The notes: generated by a model not told the origin, from the sequence alone. DNA of 64,000 bases from Dehalococcoidia bacterium (GCA_025060295.1 JANXCH010000007.1:1-64000); one strand, 5' to 3'; positions 15,722 to 24,813 are shown, counted from the first letter of the stretch. A program made the numbers and translations.

Positions 15722-17134
15722 CTACAAGTGGAACACCACCATCTTCTCTTCCGTCATCTCCCGGATGGCGTATTTTGGGCCCTCTTTGCCGAACCCGCTC
15801 TCCTTCAGCCCCCCGTAGGGCATTAGGTCGGCCCGCCACTGGGGCCCCCAGTTGATGTGCAGGTTGCCCGCCTCCACCTCCCGCACGAAGCGCATGGCCC
15901 ACTCCAGGTTCTGGGTGAAGATACCCGCCGACAGCCCGTAGATGGAATCGTTGGCCAGGGCGATGGCCTCGTCAATGGAGTTGACGGGGGTCAGGGCCAC
16001 CGCCGGCCCGAACAGTTCCTCGCACGAGATGCGCATCTGGGGGCTCACATCGGCCACCACGGTGGGAGTAACAAAGGCCCCCTGGCGCTGGCCCCCGGTG
16101 ACTAGACGCGCCCCGCTCTGCACCGCCTCCTGAATCCAAGCGTGCACCCGCACCGCATCCCGCTCCCGCACCAGGGGGCCCATGCGCGTCGTCTCCTTCA
16201 GCGGATCCCCCCAGGTGATGGCCTCCACCGCCGGCTTCAAAGCGCTCACCAGGTCAGCGTAAATGGGGCGCAGGGGAATCACCCGCTGGGTGCTGATGCA
16301 CACCTGCCCGGCGTTGCTGTAGCCGGTGGCCACGATGCCCTCCACCACCTTCTTCAGGTCGGCATCGGGCATGATGATGAGGGGGGAGTTGCTCCCCAGT
16401 TCCATGGTTACCCGCTTCAGCCCCGCCACCTTGCAGATGCGCTCCCCCACATCCCGACTCCCCGTGAAGGTAATTTTGCGCACCCGCCGGTCGGTGCACA
16501 GGGCTTCCCCGATCTGCCCGCCGGGACCTGTGAGACACTGAATTGCCTCTGGGGGAAGGCCCGCCTCCAAGAGCACCTCCGTCAACTTCAGGGCGGAAAG
16601 GGGAGTGTCCGAAGCGGGCTTGAGGATGACGCTGTTGCCCCCCGCCAGGGCCGGACCCACCTTGTGGCACACCAGGTTGAGGGGGAAGTTGAAGGGGCTG
16701 ATGGCCACCACCACCCCACAGGGCACCCGGATGGTGAAGCCGAACCGATTGCCCGCCCCCGGGGAGCCGTCCAGGGGCACCACCTCGCCCCCAATGCGCT
16801 TGGCCTCCTCCGCCGAGACGGTCAGGGTCTGCACCGCACGGCTCACCTCAAACCGGCTCTCGGCGATGGTCTTCCCCTCCTCCAGGGTGATAGTGCGGGC
16901 GAACTCCTCGGCCCGCCCCTCTATCAGGTCGGCCGCCTTCTTGAGGATGTTATAGCGGTCGTATCCCGATAACTTGCGCATCGCCTGGGCACCCCGCACC
17001 GCCGAGGTGATGGCGCGGTCCACATCCTCCAAGTCCGCCTTGGGCACCGTGTCCACCACCCGCCCGTCGTAGGGGTGAATGATGGGCATGGTGTGGGGCT
17101 TGGTGATCCACTCGCCCGCCACGTACATGCGCAT
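15722..17134 (-). CDS. NAD(P)-dependent aldehyde dehydrogenase
   Basis: A 470-residue ALDH-superfamily enzyme with the Rossmann segment AISPFNFPLNLVCHKVGPALAGGNSVILKPASDTP, TFTGSRDVGERI, the general base in VTMELGSNSP, the nucleophile in NAGQVCISTQRV and the C-terminal EELFGPAVALTPV. It oxidises an aldehyde to an acid (or acyl-CoA). The close variant family includes lactaldehyde, glycolaldehyde and non-phosphorylating glyceraldehyde-3-phosphate dehydrogenases. Nearness to the ComDE-like decarboxylase makes sulfoacetaldehyde or phosphonoacetaldehyde a candidate substrate, but the genes are not in one operon. The start has AAGGAGG five bases upstream. Confidence 0.9.
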   Translation of the reverse strand: MRMYVAGEWITKPHTMPIIHPYDGRVVDTVPKADLEDVDRAITSAVRGAQAMRKLSGYDRYNILKKAADLIEGRAEEFARTITLEEGKTIAESRFEVSRAVQTLTVSAEEAKRIGGEVVPLDGSPGAGNRFGFTIRVPCGVVVAISPFNFPLNLVCHKVGPALAGGNSVILKPASDTPLSALKLTEVLLEAGLPPEAIQCLTGPGGQIGEALCTDRRVRKITFTGSRDVGERICKVAGLKRVTMELGSNSPLIIMPDADLKKVVEGIVATGYSNAGQVCISTQRVIPLRPIYADLVSALKPAVEAITWGDPLKETTRMGPLVRERDAVRVHAWIQEAVQSGARLVTGGQRQGAFVTPTVVADVSPQMRISCEELFGPAVALTPVNSIDEAIALANDSIYGLSAGIFTQNLEWAMRFVREVEAGNLHINWGPQWRADLMPYGGLKESGFGKEGPKYAIREMTEEKMVVFHL

Positions 17135-17311
17135 GGGTAGCCTCCTTGCGTTTGTATGTTGGGACACCTGTGCGTCCACGAGCACCGAGAGCATCGCCCG
17201 CACGGCCACAGCGCCTCGCCGAGCACCCCCCGTGCACCTGTATGGTAACACGGTGGGAGCACTCCCGAGCAAAGGCGAGAGGAGGGGGGTGGCAAAAAAG
17301 GGGAGAAAACC

Positions 17312-17341
17312 TTGTCGGGATAGCCCCCCATGCACTATAGT
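17312..17341 (+). promoter_or_regulatory. Promoter for ferredoxin reductase-like gene
   Basis: TTGTCG, 18 bases, TATAGT, located 73 bases before the ATG at 17414. Confidence 0.55.
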
Positions 17342-17413
17342 GAAAAGCAGAACAGACCCCAGAGGCCTTCCCCGTCAGGCCCCCGAGGGGTTTTGGGTGC
17401 AAGGAGACCGCCG

Positions 17414-18163
17414 ATGGCCGACGAAGTGGCTGTATCAAAGCCCTCCCGCCCACAGATCGCCCTCCCCAAAGCCACTATCGTTCGCCGCCACGACCTGACC
17501 CCCGACCTCTGGAAGATATGGCTCCAGCCGCAGGTGCCCTACACCTTCAAGCCCGGCCAATACTGCACCATCGGGCTGGAGGGCATTGAGCGGGCCTACT
17601 CCATCGTCTCCGCCCCCCACGAGCCCTATGTGGAACTGTTCATTGAGTTGGTACCTCACGGGGAGTTGACCCCCCGCCTGTGGAAACTGGGGGAGGGCGC
17701 CCAGGTCTCCTTCCGCCCCCGGGCCAAGGGTATCTTCACCTTTGAACCCCAATGGCCCAACCATGTCATGGTGGCCACCGTGACCGGGGTGGCGCCTTAT
17801 GTGAGCATCCTGCGGGATTACCTCTACCATCGGCGCACCGGCCACCGCTTCTTCGTCCTGCAGGGGGCCAGTTACCACGACGAGTTCGGCTACGATGGGG
17901 AACTGGGGGAGTATGCCCGCCAACACCCGGACTGGCTCACCTACATCCCCACGGTGAGCCGCCCCCAGGAGGAGCGCAATAAGGGCTGGAGGGGGCAAAC
18001 GGGGCGGGTGAACCTCATCCTGGAGGGCTACCTCCAGCGGTGGGGCCTCTCCCCCCAGGACACGCTTCTCTACGCCTGTGGCCACCCGGGGATGATTGAG
18101 GATGTGAAGGCCCGCTTTATCCCCAAGGGCTGGAAGGTGAAAGAGGAGCGCTTCTGGAAGTAG
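17414..18163 (+). CDS. Ferredoxin-NADP reductase-like flavoprotein
   Basis: A 249-residue FNR-fold protein. The FAD-binding barrel has YTFKPGQYCTIGLEGIERAYSIVSAP (RxYS motif), and the NAD(P) domain has MVATVTGVAPYVSILRDYL and LYACGHPGMIEDVKARF. It transfers electrons between NAD(P)H and a ferredoxin, flavodoxin or oxygenase partner. The start MADEVAVSKP at 17414 follows AAGGAGA by seven bases; the longer ORF from 17330 begins in the promoter. There is no ferredoxin domain in the protein and none encoded nearby. It is convergent with ftsH, 26 bases away. Confidence 0.87.
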   Translation: MADEVAVSKPSRPQIALPKATIVRRHDLTPDLWKIWLQPQVPYTFKPGQYCTIGLEGIERAYSIVSAPHEPYVELFIELVPHGELTPRLWKLGEGAQVSFRPRAKGIFTFEPQWPNHVMVATVTGVAPYVSILRDYLYHRRTGHRFFVLQGASYHDEFGYDGELGEYARQHPDWLTYIPTVSRPQEERNKGWRGQTGRVNLILEGYLQRWGLSPQDTLLYACGHPGMIEDVKARFIPKGWKVKEERFWK

Positions 18164-18189
18164 GGCGCCCGCCCCCTTGGCTCAGGGCA

Positions 18190-20142
18190 CTACCCGGCGG
18201 GGGCGGGGGCAGGGCCTTCCGAGGCGGGCTTGGGCTTAGCCGGAGCGGGAAGGGGGCCCGCCGAGGGCGCGGGCACCTTGGGGGCCTCGGGGGTGGGGGC
18301 AATGAGCCCGCTGGGCTTGACCTCTGCATCGGGCGGGGCGTTGAACAGGCGCTCCAAGTCCTCCCCCTCCACCGTCTCGTACTGCATCAGGTAGCGGGCC
18401 ACCTGGTCCAGTTTGGCCCTGTGGGTGCGCAGGATAGTCTCCGCCCGCTCCTTGGCCTGCCGCAGGAGGGTGTTCACCTCTTCATCTATCAGCTCCTCGG
18501 TGCGGGGGCTGTAGTCCCTCTGCTCGGCGATCTCCTTCCCCAGGAAGATCAGTTCCTCCCGCTTGCCGTAGACCCGCGGGCCGAGTTTATCGCTCATCCC
18601 GTAGCGGGTGACCATGGCCCGCGCCACGCGCGTGGCCTGCTCCAAGTCGTTGCTGGCCCCCGTCGTAACCTCTCCGAACACCAGTTCCTCGGCCACACGC
18701 CCGCCCAGGGCCACGGCCAGCATGGCCTCAAACTGGTTGCGGGTCCACAGGTGGCGGTCCTCCTGGGGGATCATGCGGGTGTAGCCCCCCATCATGCCCC
18801 GGGCCACGATAGATATCTTGTGCACCGGGTCGGCGTGGGGGAGCATGCGGGCCACCAGGGCGTGGCCGGCTTCGTGATAGGCGGTAATCTCCTTCTCCTT
18901 GGGGGAGATGACCCGGCTCTTGCGCTCGGGGCCGGCCACTACCCGGTCAATGGCCTCGGCAAACTCCCGTACGCCGATGGTCTTCTTATTGCGGCGGGCC
19001 GCCAGGATAGCCGCCTCGTTCACCAGGTTGGCTAGGTCCGCCCCGCTGAAGCCGGCCGTCTGCCGGGCAATGAGGTCCAGGGAGACATCGCTCTCCAGGG
19101 GCTTGCCCCGTGTGTGCACCTTCAGGATCGCCAGCCGCCCCTGCACATCGGGCAGGTCCAGCACCACCCGACGGTCAAAGCGCCCCGGGCGCAGCAGGGC
19201 CGGGTCCAGGATGTCGGGGCGGTTGGTAGCGGCGATGACGATAATGTTGGTGGAGGTGTCAAAGCCGTCCATCTCCACCAGGATTTGGTTGAGGGTCTGC
19301 TCCCGCTCGTCGTGGCCCCCGCCCAAGCCGGCCCCCCGGTGGCGTCCCACGGCGTCAATCTCGTCAATGAAGACGATGCAGGGGGCGTTGCGCTTGGCCT
19401 GGTCAAACAGGTCGCGCACCCGGGCGGCACCCACCCCCACAAACATCTCCACAAACTCGGAGCCGCTGATGGAGAAGAAGGGCACCCCCGCCTCGCCCGC
19501 CACCGCACGGGCCAGGAGGGTCTTGCCAGTGCCCGGCGGCCCCACCAGGAGCACGCCCCGGGGGATGCGTGCCCCCAGAGAGGCGAACCGCTCCGGGTAC
19601 TTCAGAAACTCCACCACCTCTTGCAGTTCCTGCTTGGCCTCGTCTACCCCCGCCACATCGGCAAAGGTAACGGTGGGGCGATTGGCCATAAACAGGCGTG
19701 CACGGCTCCGCCCAAAGGTCAAGGTCTGGGAGGAGGAGCCTTGCGCCTGCCGCAGCATGAACAACAGGAACAGGGCAAACAGGAGCAGGGGCAGGAAGTT
19801 CAGGGCCACGGTGAAGAAACTCCCCAGCCCCCCACCGCTCTTCACGGTAACCTTCACACCCCCCTCGCCGGTGGCCACCCCCTCCCGGGTGAGGGTCTCC
19901 AACAGGCTGAAGCCCTCCTCCTTGCGGGAGCGGAAGGTCTGCCCCTCCTTGGTGGTAACCGTGAGGTCGTCCCGCCGCACCTCTATGGAGGCGACCCGCC
20001 CCTGCTTCGCCCAGTCAATGACCGTGCTGACCGGCACCTCTTTGTTGCCGTAACTGGGCTGAAGCACCGTGGTGATGATGACCACAACGGCAACAATGAT
20101 GAGGAGCCAAATAAACCCGTTGCGAATGAAGCGTGCGTTCAT
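18190..20142 (-). CDS. ftsH: ATP-dependent zinc metalloprotease FtsH
   Basis: A 650-residue FtsH. Two N-terminal transmembrane helices (residues 8-27 and 110-130) flank a periplasmic domain. The AAA core has Walker A GPPGTGKT (201-208), Walker B IVFIDEID (256-263), the pore motif [13 protein letters not shown] and the arginine-finger region [21 protein letters not shown]. The protease zinc site is HEAGH (423-427). It degrades misfolded membrane and regulatory proteins at the inner membrane. The C-terminal 50 residues are an Ala/Pro-rich tail ([20 protein letters not shown]), probably disordered. Its own promoter lies 21 bases upstream. Confidence 0.97.
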   Translation of the reverse strand: MNARFIRNGFIWLLIIVAVVVIITTVLQPSYGNKEVPVSTVIDWAKQGRVASIEVRRDDLTVTTKEGQTFRSRKEEGFSLLETLTREGVATGEGGVKVTVKSGGGLGSFFTVALNFLPLLLFALFLLFMLRQAQGSSSQTLTFGRSRARLFMANRPTVTFADVAGVDEAKQELQEVVEFLKYPERFASLGARIPRGVLLVGPPGTGKTLLARAVAGEAGVPFFSISGSEFVEMFVGVGAARVRDLFDQAKRNAPCIVFIDEIDAVGRHRGAGLGGGHDEREQTLNQILVEMDGFDTSTNIIVIAATNRPDILDPALLRPGRFDRRVVLDLPDVQGRLAILKVHTRGKPLESDVSLDLIARQTAGFSGADLANLVNEAAILAARRNKKTIGVREFAEAIDRVVAGPERKSRVISPKEKEITAYHEAGHALVARMLPHADPVHKISIVARGMMGGYTRMIPQEDRHLWTRNQFEAMLAVALGGRVAEELVFGEVTTGASNDLEQATRVARAMVTRYGMSDKLGPRVYGKREELIFLGKEIAEQRDYSPRTEELIDEEVNTLLRQAKERAETILRTHRAKLDQVARYLMQYETVEGEDLERLFNAPPDAEVKPSGLIAPTPEAPKVPAPSAGPLPAPAKPKPASEGPAPAPAG

Positions 20143-20162
20143 CCCACCCTCAACCTCTTTCC

Positions 20163-20191
20163 ATCATACCCAAAAACCCTAGCCCACGCAA
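20163..20191 (-). promoter_or_regulatory. Promoter of ftsH
   Basis: On the minus strand TTGCGT, 17 bases, TATGAT, with a short leader containing AAAGAGG before the ATG at 20142. Confidence 0.7.
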
Positions 20192-20231
20192 AGGTGCCAC
20201 ACCACTGGGGGCATACAGGGGGAGTGGAGGC

Positions 20232-21035
20232 ATGTCTATCTTACCACACTGCCGATTGTATGATGGAAAACAGAGCACCCTGGAGCGCTGTGCTGTGTCC
20301 CCAGAGGACAAGATAGCGGTTGTCCTGGCAGCCTACAACGAGCAGGCCAACTTGGCCCTGCTTTTACCCCGCCTGTGCACCGTTCTGGAGGCCCTGGGCA
20401 TGCCCTGGGAGGTGGTGCTGGTGGTAGACGGAAACGACGGCAGCAAGGAGTGGGCCGAACGGTTCGCCCAGGGTTTCCCCGCAGGGAGGGTCAGGGTATT
20501 CTGGTCGCCTCGGCGTCGGGGCTTTGGGAATGCCCTGCGCCAGGGCTTTCACCTCGTCTCCCCCGATGTTACCCTGGTAACCACTATGGACTGCGACCTC
20601 AACCACCGCCCCGAGGAACTGCCCCGCTTCCTGGAGGCCTATCGCCAGACGGGCGCCCAGATGGTGGTGGGGTCCCGCTACATGCAGGGGGGACGGGTGG
20701 AGGCCCTCCCCTTCTGGAAGCGCTGGGCCAGCCGTCTGACCAATCGGGCTTTACCCCGCTTGGCGGGCCTGCCCCTCACCGACATCACCTCCAACTATCG
20801 CCTCTACTGCCGTGCCCTGACGGATCGCCTGGCCCAGGTCAGCCGCGCCAACGACTTTTCCGTGGCAGCCGAGACAATCTTGCAGGCGGCCCAGTGGGGG
20901 GCGCACATCGTGGAGGTGCCCATCGCCTTCCAGCGGAGGCACTCCGGGGCCTCCAAACTCCCCAAACTGGCCACCACCCTGGGATACCTGCGCCTGTTCG
21001 CCAAGCACCTGTGGGGACGGGCGACGGCCTCCTAG
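20232..21035 (+). CDS. Glycosyltransferase family 2 (DPM1-like)
   Basis: A 267-residue GT-A enzyme: IAVVLAAYNEQANLALLLPRL, VVLVVDGNDGSKEWAERF, the DxD-type site TTMDCDLNHRPEELPRFLEAY, VVGSRYMQGG and SNYRLYCRAL. This is the layout of polyprenyl-phosphate mannosyl/glucosyl synthases that charge a lipid carrier at the cytoplasmic membrane, without C-terminal membrane helices. The start at 20232 has GGAG seven bases upstream; a GTG at 20295 (VSPEDKIAVV) is a serious alternative because a TATGAT lies at 20259. It converges with the LLM oxidoreductase gene, overlapping by four bases. Confidence 0.87.
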   Translation: MSILPHCRLYDGKQSTLERCAVSPEDKIAVVLAAYNEQANLALLLPRLCTVLEALGMPWEVVLVVDGNDGSKEWAERFAQGFPAGRVRVFWSPRRRGFGNALRQGFHLVSPDVTLVTTMDCDLNHRPEELPRFLEAYRQTGAQMVVGSRYMQGGRVEALPFWKRWASRLTNRALPRLAGLPLTDITSNYRLYCRALTDRLAQVSRANDFSVAAETILQAAQWGAHIVEVPIAFQRRHSGASKLPKLATTLGYLRLFAKHLWGRATAS

Positions 21036-22012
21036 GCGAGGCCCTCGGCAAACCGCCGCGCCATGCCCAGCAAGGATTCCCCCACCTCCGGGCCGGAGGG
21101 CATCAGGAACAGGATGGGCCAGTCCACCCCCGCCTGGCGGTAGGCGGTAACCCGTCGGAGCCACCCGGGGGTGGTGGTCACGGTGAGAGCATCCAGCATG
21201 GTGTCGCTGACCGCCTGGGCCATACGGGCGGTGTCGCCCTGCACCCTGTGTATCGCCTCCACTTCCCGGGCAAAGCCACACTCCTGGAGCATGCGGGCGT
21301 AGAAGGGCAAGGTGGCGTAGCGCGCCACCGATCGGCGGAGCACCTCCTCCCCGGCCCTGTCCCCCTCTCCGGCCATCAGGTAGCATGCGGACACCACCTC
21401 CCCTTCCAGACGCCCCCCCTCGCGAGCCGCCAGGCGCATGGCACTGGTGAGTTCCCGCACATAGGCGGGGGGCATCAGGTAGAAGAGGGCACCATCGGCC
21501 AGGCGGCCGGCCAGGCTGGCCATACCCGGGCTCAAGGCCGCCACGAACAGGCGCGGGGGGATAGGCGGGGGAACAGGCAAACGCGCCCCCCGCACCTGCA
21601 CCACCTTCCCCTCGTGGCTCACTGTCTCGCCTTTGAGCAGGCCCCGCAGAATAACAAGGTAATCCTCCATGCGCCCGAGGGGTTGGCTAAAGGGGATGCC
21701 GTGCCCCTGGCTGATAGGCTCCCGGTGCCCGCTCCCCAGGCCCAGCAGGAACCGTCCCCCCGATGCCTCCTGCAGGGCCGAGGCGGTCATGGCCAGCAGA
21801 AGAGGCGTGCGGCTGTAGATATTCACGATGCCCGTGCCCAGAAGAATGTGTTGGGTGTGCAGAGCGCAGGCGGTGAGCTGGGTGATGGAATCCTTCCCCG
21901 CCCCCTCCGTGCACCAGAAAGAGTGGTAGCCCAGGCGATCGGCCTCCTCCGCCACCGCCAGGATGGTTTTCAACGGGTAGGTGGTGCCAACGGCAAGACC
22001 AAGGATGGGCAT
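21032..22012 (-). CDS. LLM-class flavin/F420-dependent oxidoreductase
   Basis: A 326-residue luciferase-like protein: GLAVGTTYPLKTILAVAEEADRLGYHSFWCTE, LGTGIVNIYSRTPLLLAMTASALQEASGGRFLLGLGSGH, and the central KVVQVRGARLPVPPPIPPRLFVAALSPGMASLAGRLADGALFYL. The LGLGSGHR segment and the overall pattern match the F420-dependent branch (methylene-tetrahydromethanopterin reductase-like) as well as FMN monooxygenases. It is the last gene of a four-gene catabolic operon and probably reduces or oxygenates an acyl-CoA pathway intermediate. An F420:NADP reductase gene at 47.9 kb supports F420 use by this organism. Substrate unknown. Confidence 0.86.
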   Translation of the reverse strand: MPILGLAVGTTYPLKTILAVAEEADRLGYHSFWCTEGAGKDSITQLTACALHTQHILLGTGIVNIYSRTPLLLAMTASALQEASGGRFLLGLGSGHREPISQGHGIPFSQPLGRMEDYLVILRGLLKGETVSHEGKVVQVRGARLPVPPPIPPRLFVAALSPGMASLAGRLADGALFYLMPPAYVRELTSAMRLAAREGGRLEGEVVSACYLMAGEGDRAGEEVLRRSVARYATLPFYARMLQECGFAREVEAIHRVQGDTARMAQAVSDTMLDALTVTTTPGWLRRVTAYRQAGVDWPILFLMPSGPEVGESLLGMARRFAEGLA

Positions 22013-22021
22013 ACAAACCTC

Positions 22022-22795
22022 CTAGGACGACTGCCAACGGGGGGCGCGCTTCTCCACCCAGGCGCGCATCCCCTCGTAGGCGTCGGGCGAGGCGAAGGAC
22101 TGCTCCCGGAGCGTCCGCTCCCGCAGGAAGGCCCGCGCCGACGGGGCCATCACCTGCAGGAGGTTCTCTTTGGTCATTTGGACGGCGCGGGGGGCGTGGA
22201 GGGCGATGCGCTGGGCCATCTCCAAGGCCGTCGGCACCAGACGCTCCAGGGGCACGACCATGTTGATCATCCCGAACTGCAGGGCGCGCTGGGCATCCAC
22301 CATCTGGGCGGTGAAGCACAGTTCGGCCAAAAAGCAGGTGGGGATGTTCTGGTAGCCGAAGGGGGTGCTCAAGGTCATGATCCCGCGGGCCACCTCGGGC
22401 AGGCCGAACTTGGTGCCCTCTGCAGCGATGCGGATGTCGCACCGCATGAGGACGAGGTTGAGGCCCGCCCCCAAGCAGTAGCCGTGCACCGCCCCGATGA
22501 CGGGCTTGGTGAGGGCGGGGGTGCCCCACTCGCTGGTGAAGACACGCCGATAGTGCCCCCCGAAGGCGGGGGCCTCCCCGCGCTCGGCCCACTCCTTCAC
22601 ATCCACCCCGGCACAGAAGGCCCTTCCTTCCCCCCGCAGGATAGCCACCCGCCCCTTGGGGTCATCGGCGAAGCGGGCGAAGGCCTCCTCCATCTCCTGG
22701 GCCATTTGGCTCCCCCAGGCGTTGAGGCGCTCGGGGCGATTGAGGGTGATGATACGGATGTGCTCCCCATACTCCTCGTAACGCACGAAGGGCAT
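22022..22795 (-). CDS. Enoyl-CoA hydratase/isomerase family protein
   Basis: A 257-residue crotonase: IRIITLNRPERLNAWGSQMAQEMEEAF, the oxyanion-hole segment GRAFCAGVDVKEW and the second segment KPVIGAVHGYCLGAGLNLVLMRCDIRIAAEGTKFGLPEV. The usual catalytic Glu pair is not clearly present (VFTSEWG, PEVARGI), so isomerase, hydrolase or decarboxylase chemistry is possible. The start MPFVRYEEYG at 22795 is ten bases after the UroD-family stop; a longer start overlaps it. It belongs to the same minus-strand operon as a second crotonase, a UroD-like protein and an LLM oxidoreductase. Confidence 0.88.
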   Translation of the reverse strand: MPFVRYEEYGEHIRIITLNRPERLNAWGSQMAQEMEEAFARFADDPKGRVAILRGEGRAFCAGVDVKEWAERGEAPAFGGHYRRVFTSEWGTPALTKPVIGAVHGYCLGAGLNLVLMRCDIRIAAEGTKFGLPEVARGIMTLSTPFGYQNIPTCFLAELCFTAQMVDAQRALQFGMINMVVPLERLVPTALEMAQRIALHAPRAVQMTKENLLQVMAPSARAFLRERTLREQSFASPDAYEGMRAWVEKRAPRWQSS

Positions 22796-22805
22796 ACCCG
22801 CCTCC

Positions 22806-23804
22806 TTAGGCGGCGATAGCCTCCCGCAGGGCACGGAGGTTGGCCTCGGGCGCTTGAGGGGGGAAGGTGCACCCCGGCCCCAGCATCCACCCCGTTGCCC
22901 CCAACTCCCCCCGCAGGGAGTGCACCGCCTCGGCCACCTGCTGGGGCGTGCCCTGCATCAGCAGGGTGCGGTGGGGAATGCCCCCCACCACGCATTTCCC
23001 CAAGAGAGCTTTCCCTTGGGCAAGGGAGGGATTGCCCGCGCCGTGGGCATCCCAGTTGACGGCGTGCACCGGGTAATCCCGGAACTCGGCCAGATAGTTG
23101 TAGTCGCGACACACATGGAGCAGGTGGAAAGGGGCAGGGGGCAGGGACTGCAACAGGCGCAGGTCGTAGGGACGGCCCCAGCGGGCATACTCGTCGCGAG
23201 ACAGGCGCAGGGCAGTGGCCCAGCCGGTGGTGGCGAAAAACAGGCCGCCGGCGCCAGCCTCTAGGCAGGCGCGGGCGAAACGGATGAAGGTATCGGTAAT
23301 CACATCCAAGGCGTAGGAGACCTTCTCGGGATAGAGGCGCAGGTGGGCGGCCACCACCTCGTCGCTGTTGGCCAGGCGCCCGGCAATAGCAAGGGGGGTG
23401 AAAACGGTCATGAGCACGGGCACCTGGGGGCCCACCCCGCGGATGACGGTCTTGAGGGCCTCCAGGTGCTGGCCCAGCACCCCCTGCTGGACATCCAGGG
23501 GCTTCAGAGCCAGCCAGTCCTGAGGCGTCTTCACAGGCCAGTCCACCACCTCCGGCTGGGCGAAGGGGTCGCTTTGGTAGCGCAGACGCACCCCCCAGTC
23601 CTCCCCATGGTAGGCGGCGCGGGGATTGACCTTGACAAAGTCCCAACGGTACGCCTGCTGGAAGGCCAGCATCGCCTGGGCCATGCGGGAGGGGTCGCTC
23701 TCCTCCAGGAAGAAGTGCCGCCACATGCTCACGGGGGGGCGGTCCACCGGCTGGCCGGCCAGGGCGGCCAGGACGCGCTCGCGGGGGGTCATCTGGTCGG
23801 GCAT
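22806..23804 (-). CDS. Uroporphyrinogen decarboxylase (URO-D) family protein
   Basis: A 332-residue URO-D-fold TIM barrel: MTPRERVLAALAGQPVDRPPVSMWRHF, PVLMTVFTPLAIAGRLA, a CLEAGAGGLFFATTG segment, HLLHVCRDYNYLAEFRDYPVHAVNWDAHGAG, and a final CTFPPQAPEANLRALREA. The last element is the PE.NL pattern of the family. In operons with acyl-CoA enzymes such proteins are often corrinoid-type methyltransferases or decarboxylases of unknown substrates rather than heme enzymes. No corrinoid protein is encoded nearby. The start at 23804 lies four bases after the upstream crotonase stop. Confidence 0.85.
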   Translation of the reverse strand: MPDQMTPRERVLAALAGQPVDRPPVSMWRHFFLEESDPSRMAQAMLAFQQAYRWDFVKVNPRAAYHGEDWGVRLRYQSDPFAQPEVVDWPVKTPQDWLALKPLDVQQGVLGQHLEALKTVIRGVGPQVPVLMTVFTPLAIAGRLANSDEVVAAHLRLYPEKVSYALDVITDTFIRFARACLEAGAGGLFFATTGWATALRLSRDEYARWGRPYDLRLLQSLPPAPFHLLHVCRDYNYLAEFRDYPVHAVNWDAHGAGNPSLAQGKALLGKCVVGGIPHRTLLMQGTPQQVAEAVHSLRGELGATGWMLGPGCTFPPQAPEANLRALREAIAA

Positions 23805-23808
23805 AGGG

Positions 23809-24582
23809 CTACCTCCCTTTGAAGACGGGCGTGCGCTTCTCCAGGAAGGCCCGCTGGGCCTCTCGGCGGTCTTCGGTGGCGTGCAAGAGGGTGCTGAACT
23901 CCACGGAGATACGGCGGTGGGCACCGTAGCCGGCCATGTCCAGGAGGGTGTTCATAGAGCGCTTCGTGTAGGCAAGGGAAAGGGGGGGCAAGGTGGCGAA
24001 AGTGTCCACATACTCCTGCACCACGGCGTCCAACTCCTCCGGGTGCACGGCACGCGTGACCATGCCCCACCGTTCGGCCTCCTCGGCGGTGAAGATGCGG
24101 CCGGTGAGGGTGAGGTCAAGGGAGCGCAGGCGCCCGATGTCAAAGAAGAAAGCCCCGCCCGCCTGGAGGCCAGCGTTGACCTCCCGAATGCCGAAGCGAG
24201 CGGTGCGCACGGCGATGACCACATCACATACCCCCAGTAGGGTAACCCCTGCGCCGTAGGCGTCGCCGTGCACGCGGGCGATGACGGGCTTGCTACCCCA
24301 ACGGATGGCCTCGTGCAACCCCGCCAGGGCCTCCCGATACCGGCGGTAGCCGGCGGTGTCTAACTCCAGGGCCATACGGAAGTCCAGGCCAGCCGAAAAC
24401 ACTGGCCCCTCCCCGGCGAACACAATGGCCCGGATGGCGAGGTCGTCCTCGGCGCGGCGCAGGGCGGCACTGGCCTCCTGCACCAGGTCCAGGTTGAAGG
24501 CGTTGCGCTTCTCGGGGCGGTTGAACGTGATCCACGCCCCCGGCCCACGCATCTCATAGCGCACCACGCTGGTGGTTGCCAT
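23809..24582 (-). CDS. Enoyl-CoA hydratase/isomerase family protein
   Basis: First gene of the catabolic operon: a 257-residue crotonase with AWITFNRPEKRNAFNLDLVQEASAAL, GPVFSAGLDFRMALEL and KPVIARVHGDAYGAGVTLLGVCDVVIAVRTARFGIREVNAGL, ending in the usual helix (RAFLEKRTPVFKGR). It probably acts on an acyl-CoA double bond together with the second crotonase. The ATG at 24582 is preceded by AGGAGG at five bases. The longer open frame runs into the region of the small CxxC peptide gene and is not supported. Confidence 0.88.
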   Translation of the reverse strand: MATTSVVRYEMRGPGAWITFNRPEKRNAFNLDLVQEASAALRRAEDDLAIRAIVFAGEGPVFSAGLDFRMALELDTAGYRRYREALAGLHEAIRWGSKPVIARVHGDAYGAGVTLLGVCDVVIAVRTARFGIREVNAGLQAGGAFFFDIGRLRSLDLTLTGRIFTAEEAERWGMVTRAVHPEELDAVVQEYVDTFATLPPLSLAYTKRSMNTLLDMAGYGAHRRISVEFSTLLHATEDRREAQRAFLEKRTPVFKGR

Positions 24583-24687
24583 ACACGCCTCCTGGGGTGG
24601 GCTGGCCCCAGTGTAGCCGTTGGCAAGCCCCCCTGCAACCCTCGCCCCCACAGGGGCACAATGCCCCCACCCCTCCCTTTTTCCCCC

Positions 24688-24716
24688 TTGCCGGCAGGGG
24701 CGGAATATGGTAGCAT
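24688..24716 (+). promoter_or_regulatory. Putative promoter of the small CxxC peptide gene
   Basis: TTGCCG, 17 bases, TAGCAT, about 30 bases before the peptide ATG. Confidence 0.45.
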
Positions 24717-24744
24717 CAGCCTCAGCGAAGGGAGGTGAGAGCCG

Positions 24745-24813
24745 ATGTGTAGATCGTGCGCAGCCCACGCGGGTAAGGCTCCCTCCACCGAGAAGGGGAA
24801 GCCCAAGAAGTAG
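24745..24813 (+). CDS. 22-residue CxxC peptide (small ORF)
   Basis: A short ORF with a full gene setting: a plausible promoter, GGAGGTGAG eight bases before the ATG, and a TAG after 22 codons. The product starts MCRSCAAHAG and ends in a Lys-rich KGKPKK. It has one CxxC pair, one His and six Lys, like small zinc-binding or nucleic-acid-associated peptides. No family is recognised. It lies in a 284-base gap between divergent genes that otherwise holds nothing visible. It could also be a leader peptide, although nothing follows on the same strand. Confidence 0.5.
   Translation: MCRSCAAHAGKAPSTEKGKPKK

Noticed and set aside
20375-22819. 814-codon plus-strand open frame
   Set aside because: It crosses the glycosyltransferase in a wrong frame and the antisense of the LLM and crotonase genes. 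The composition is Gly/Arg/Pro/His-rich with no domain.
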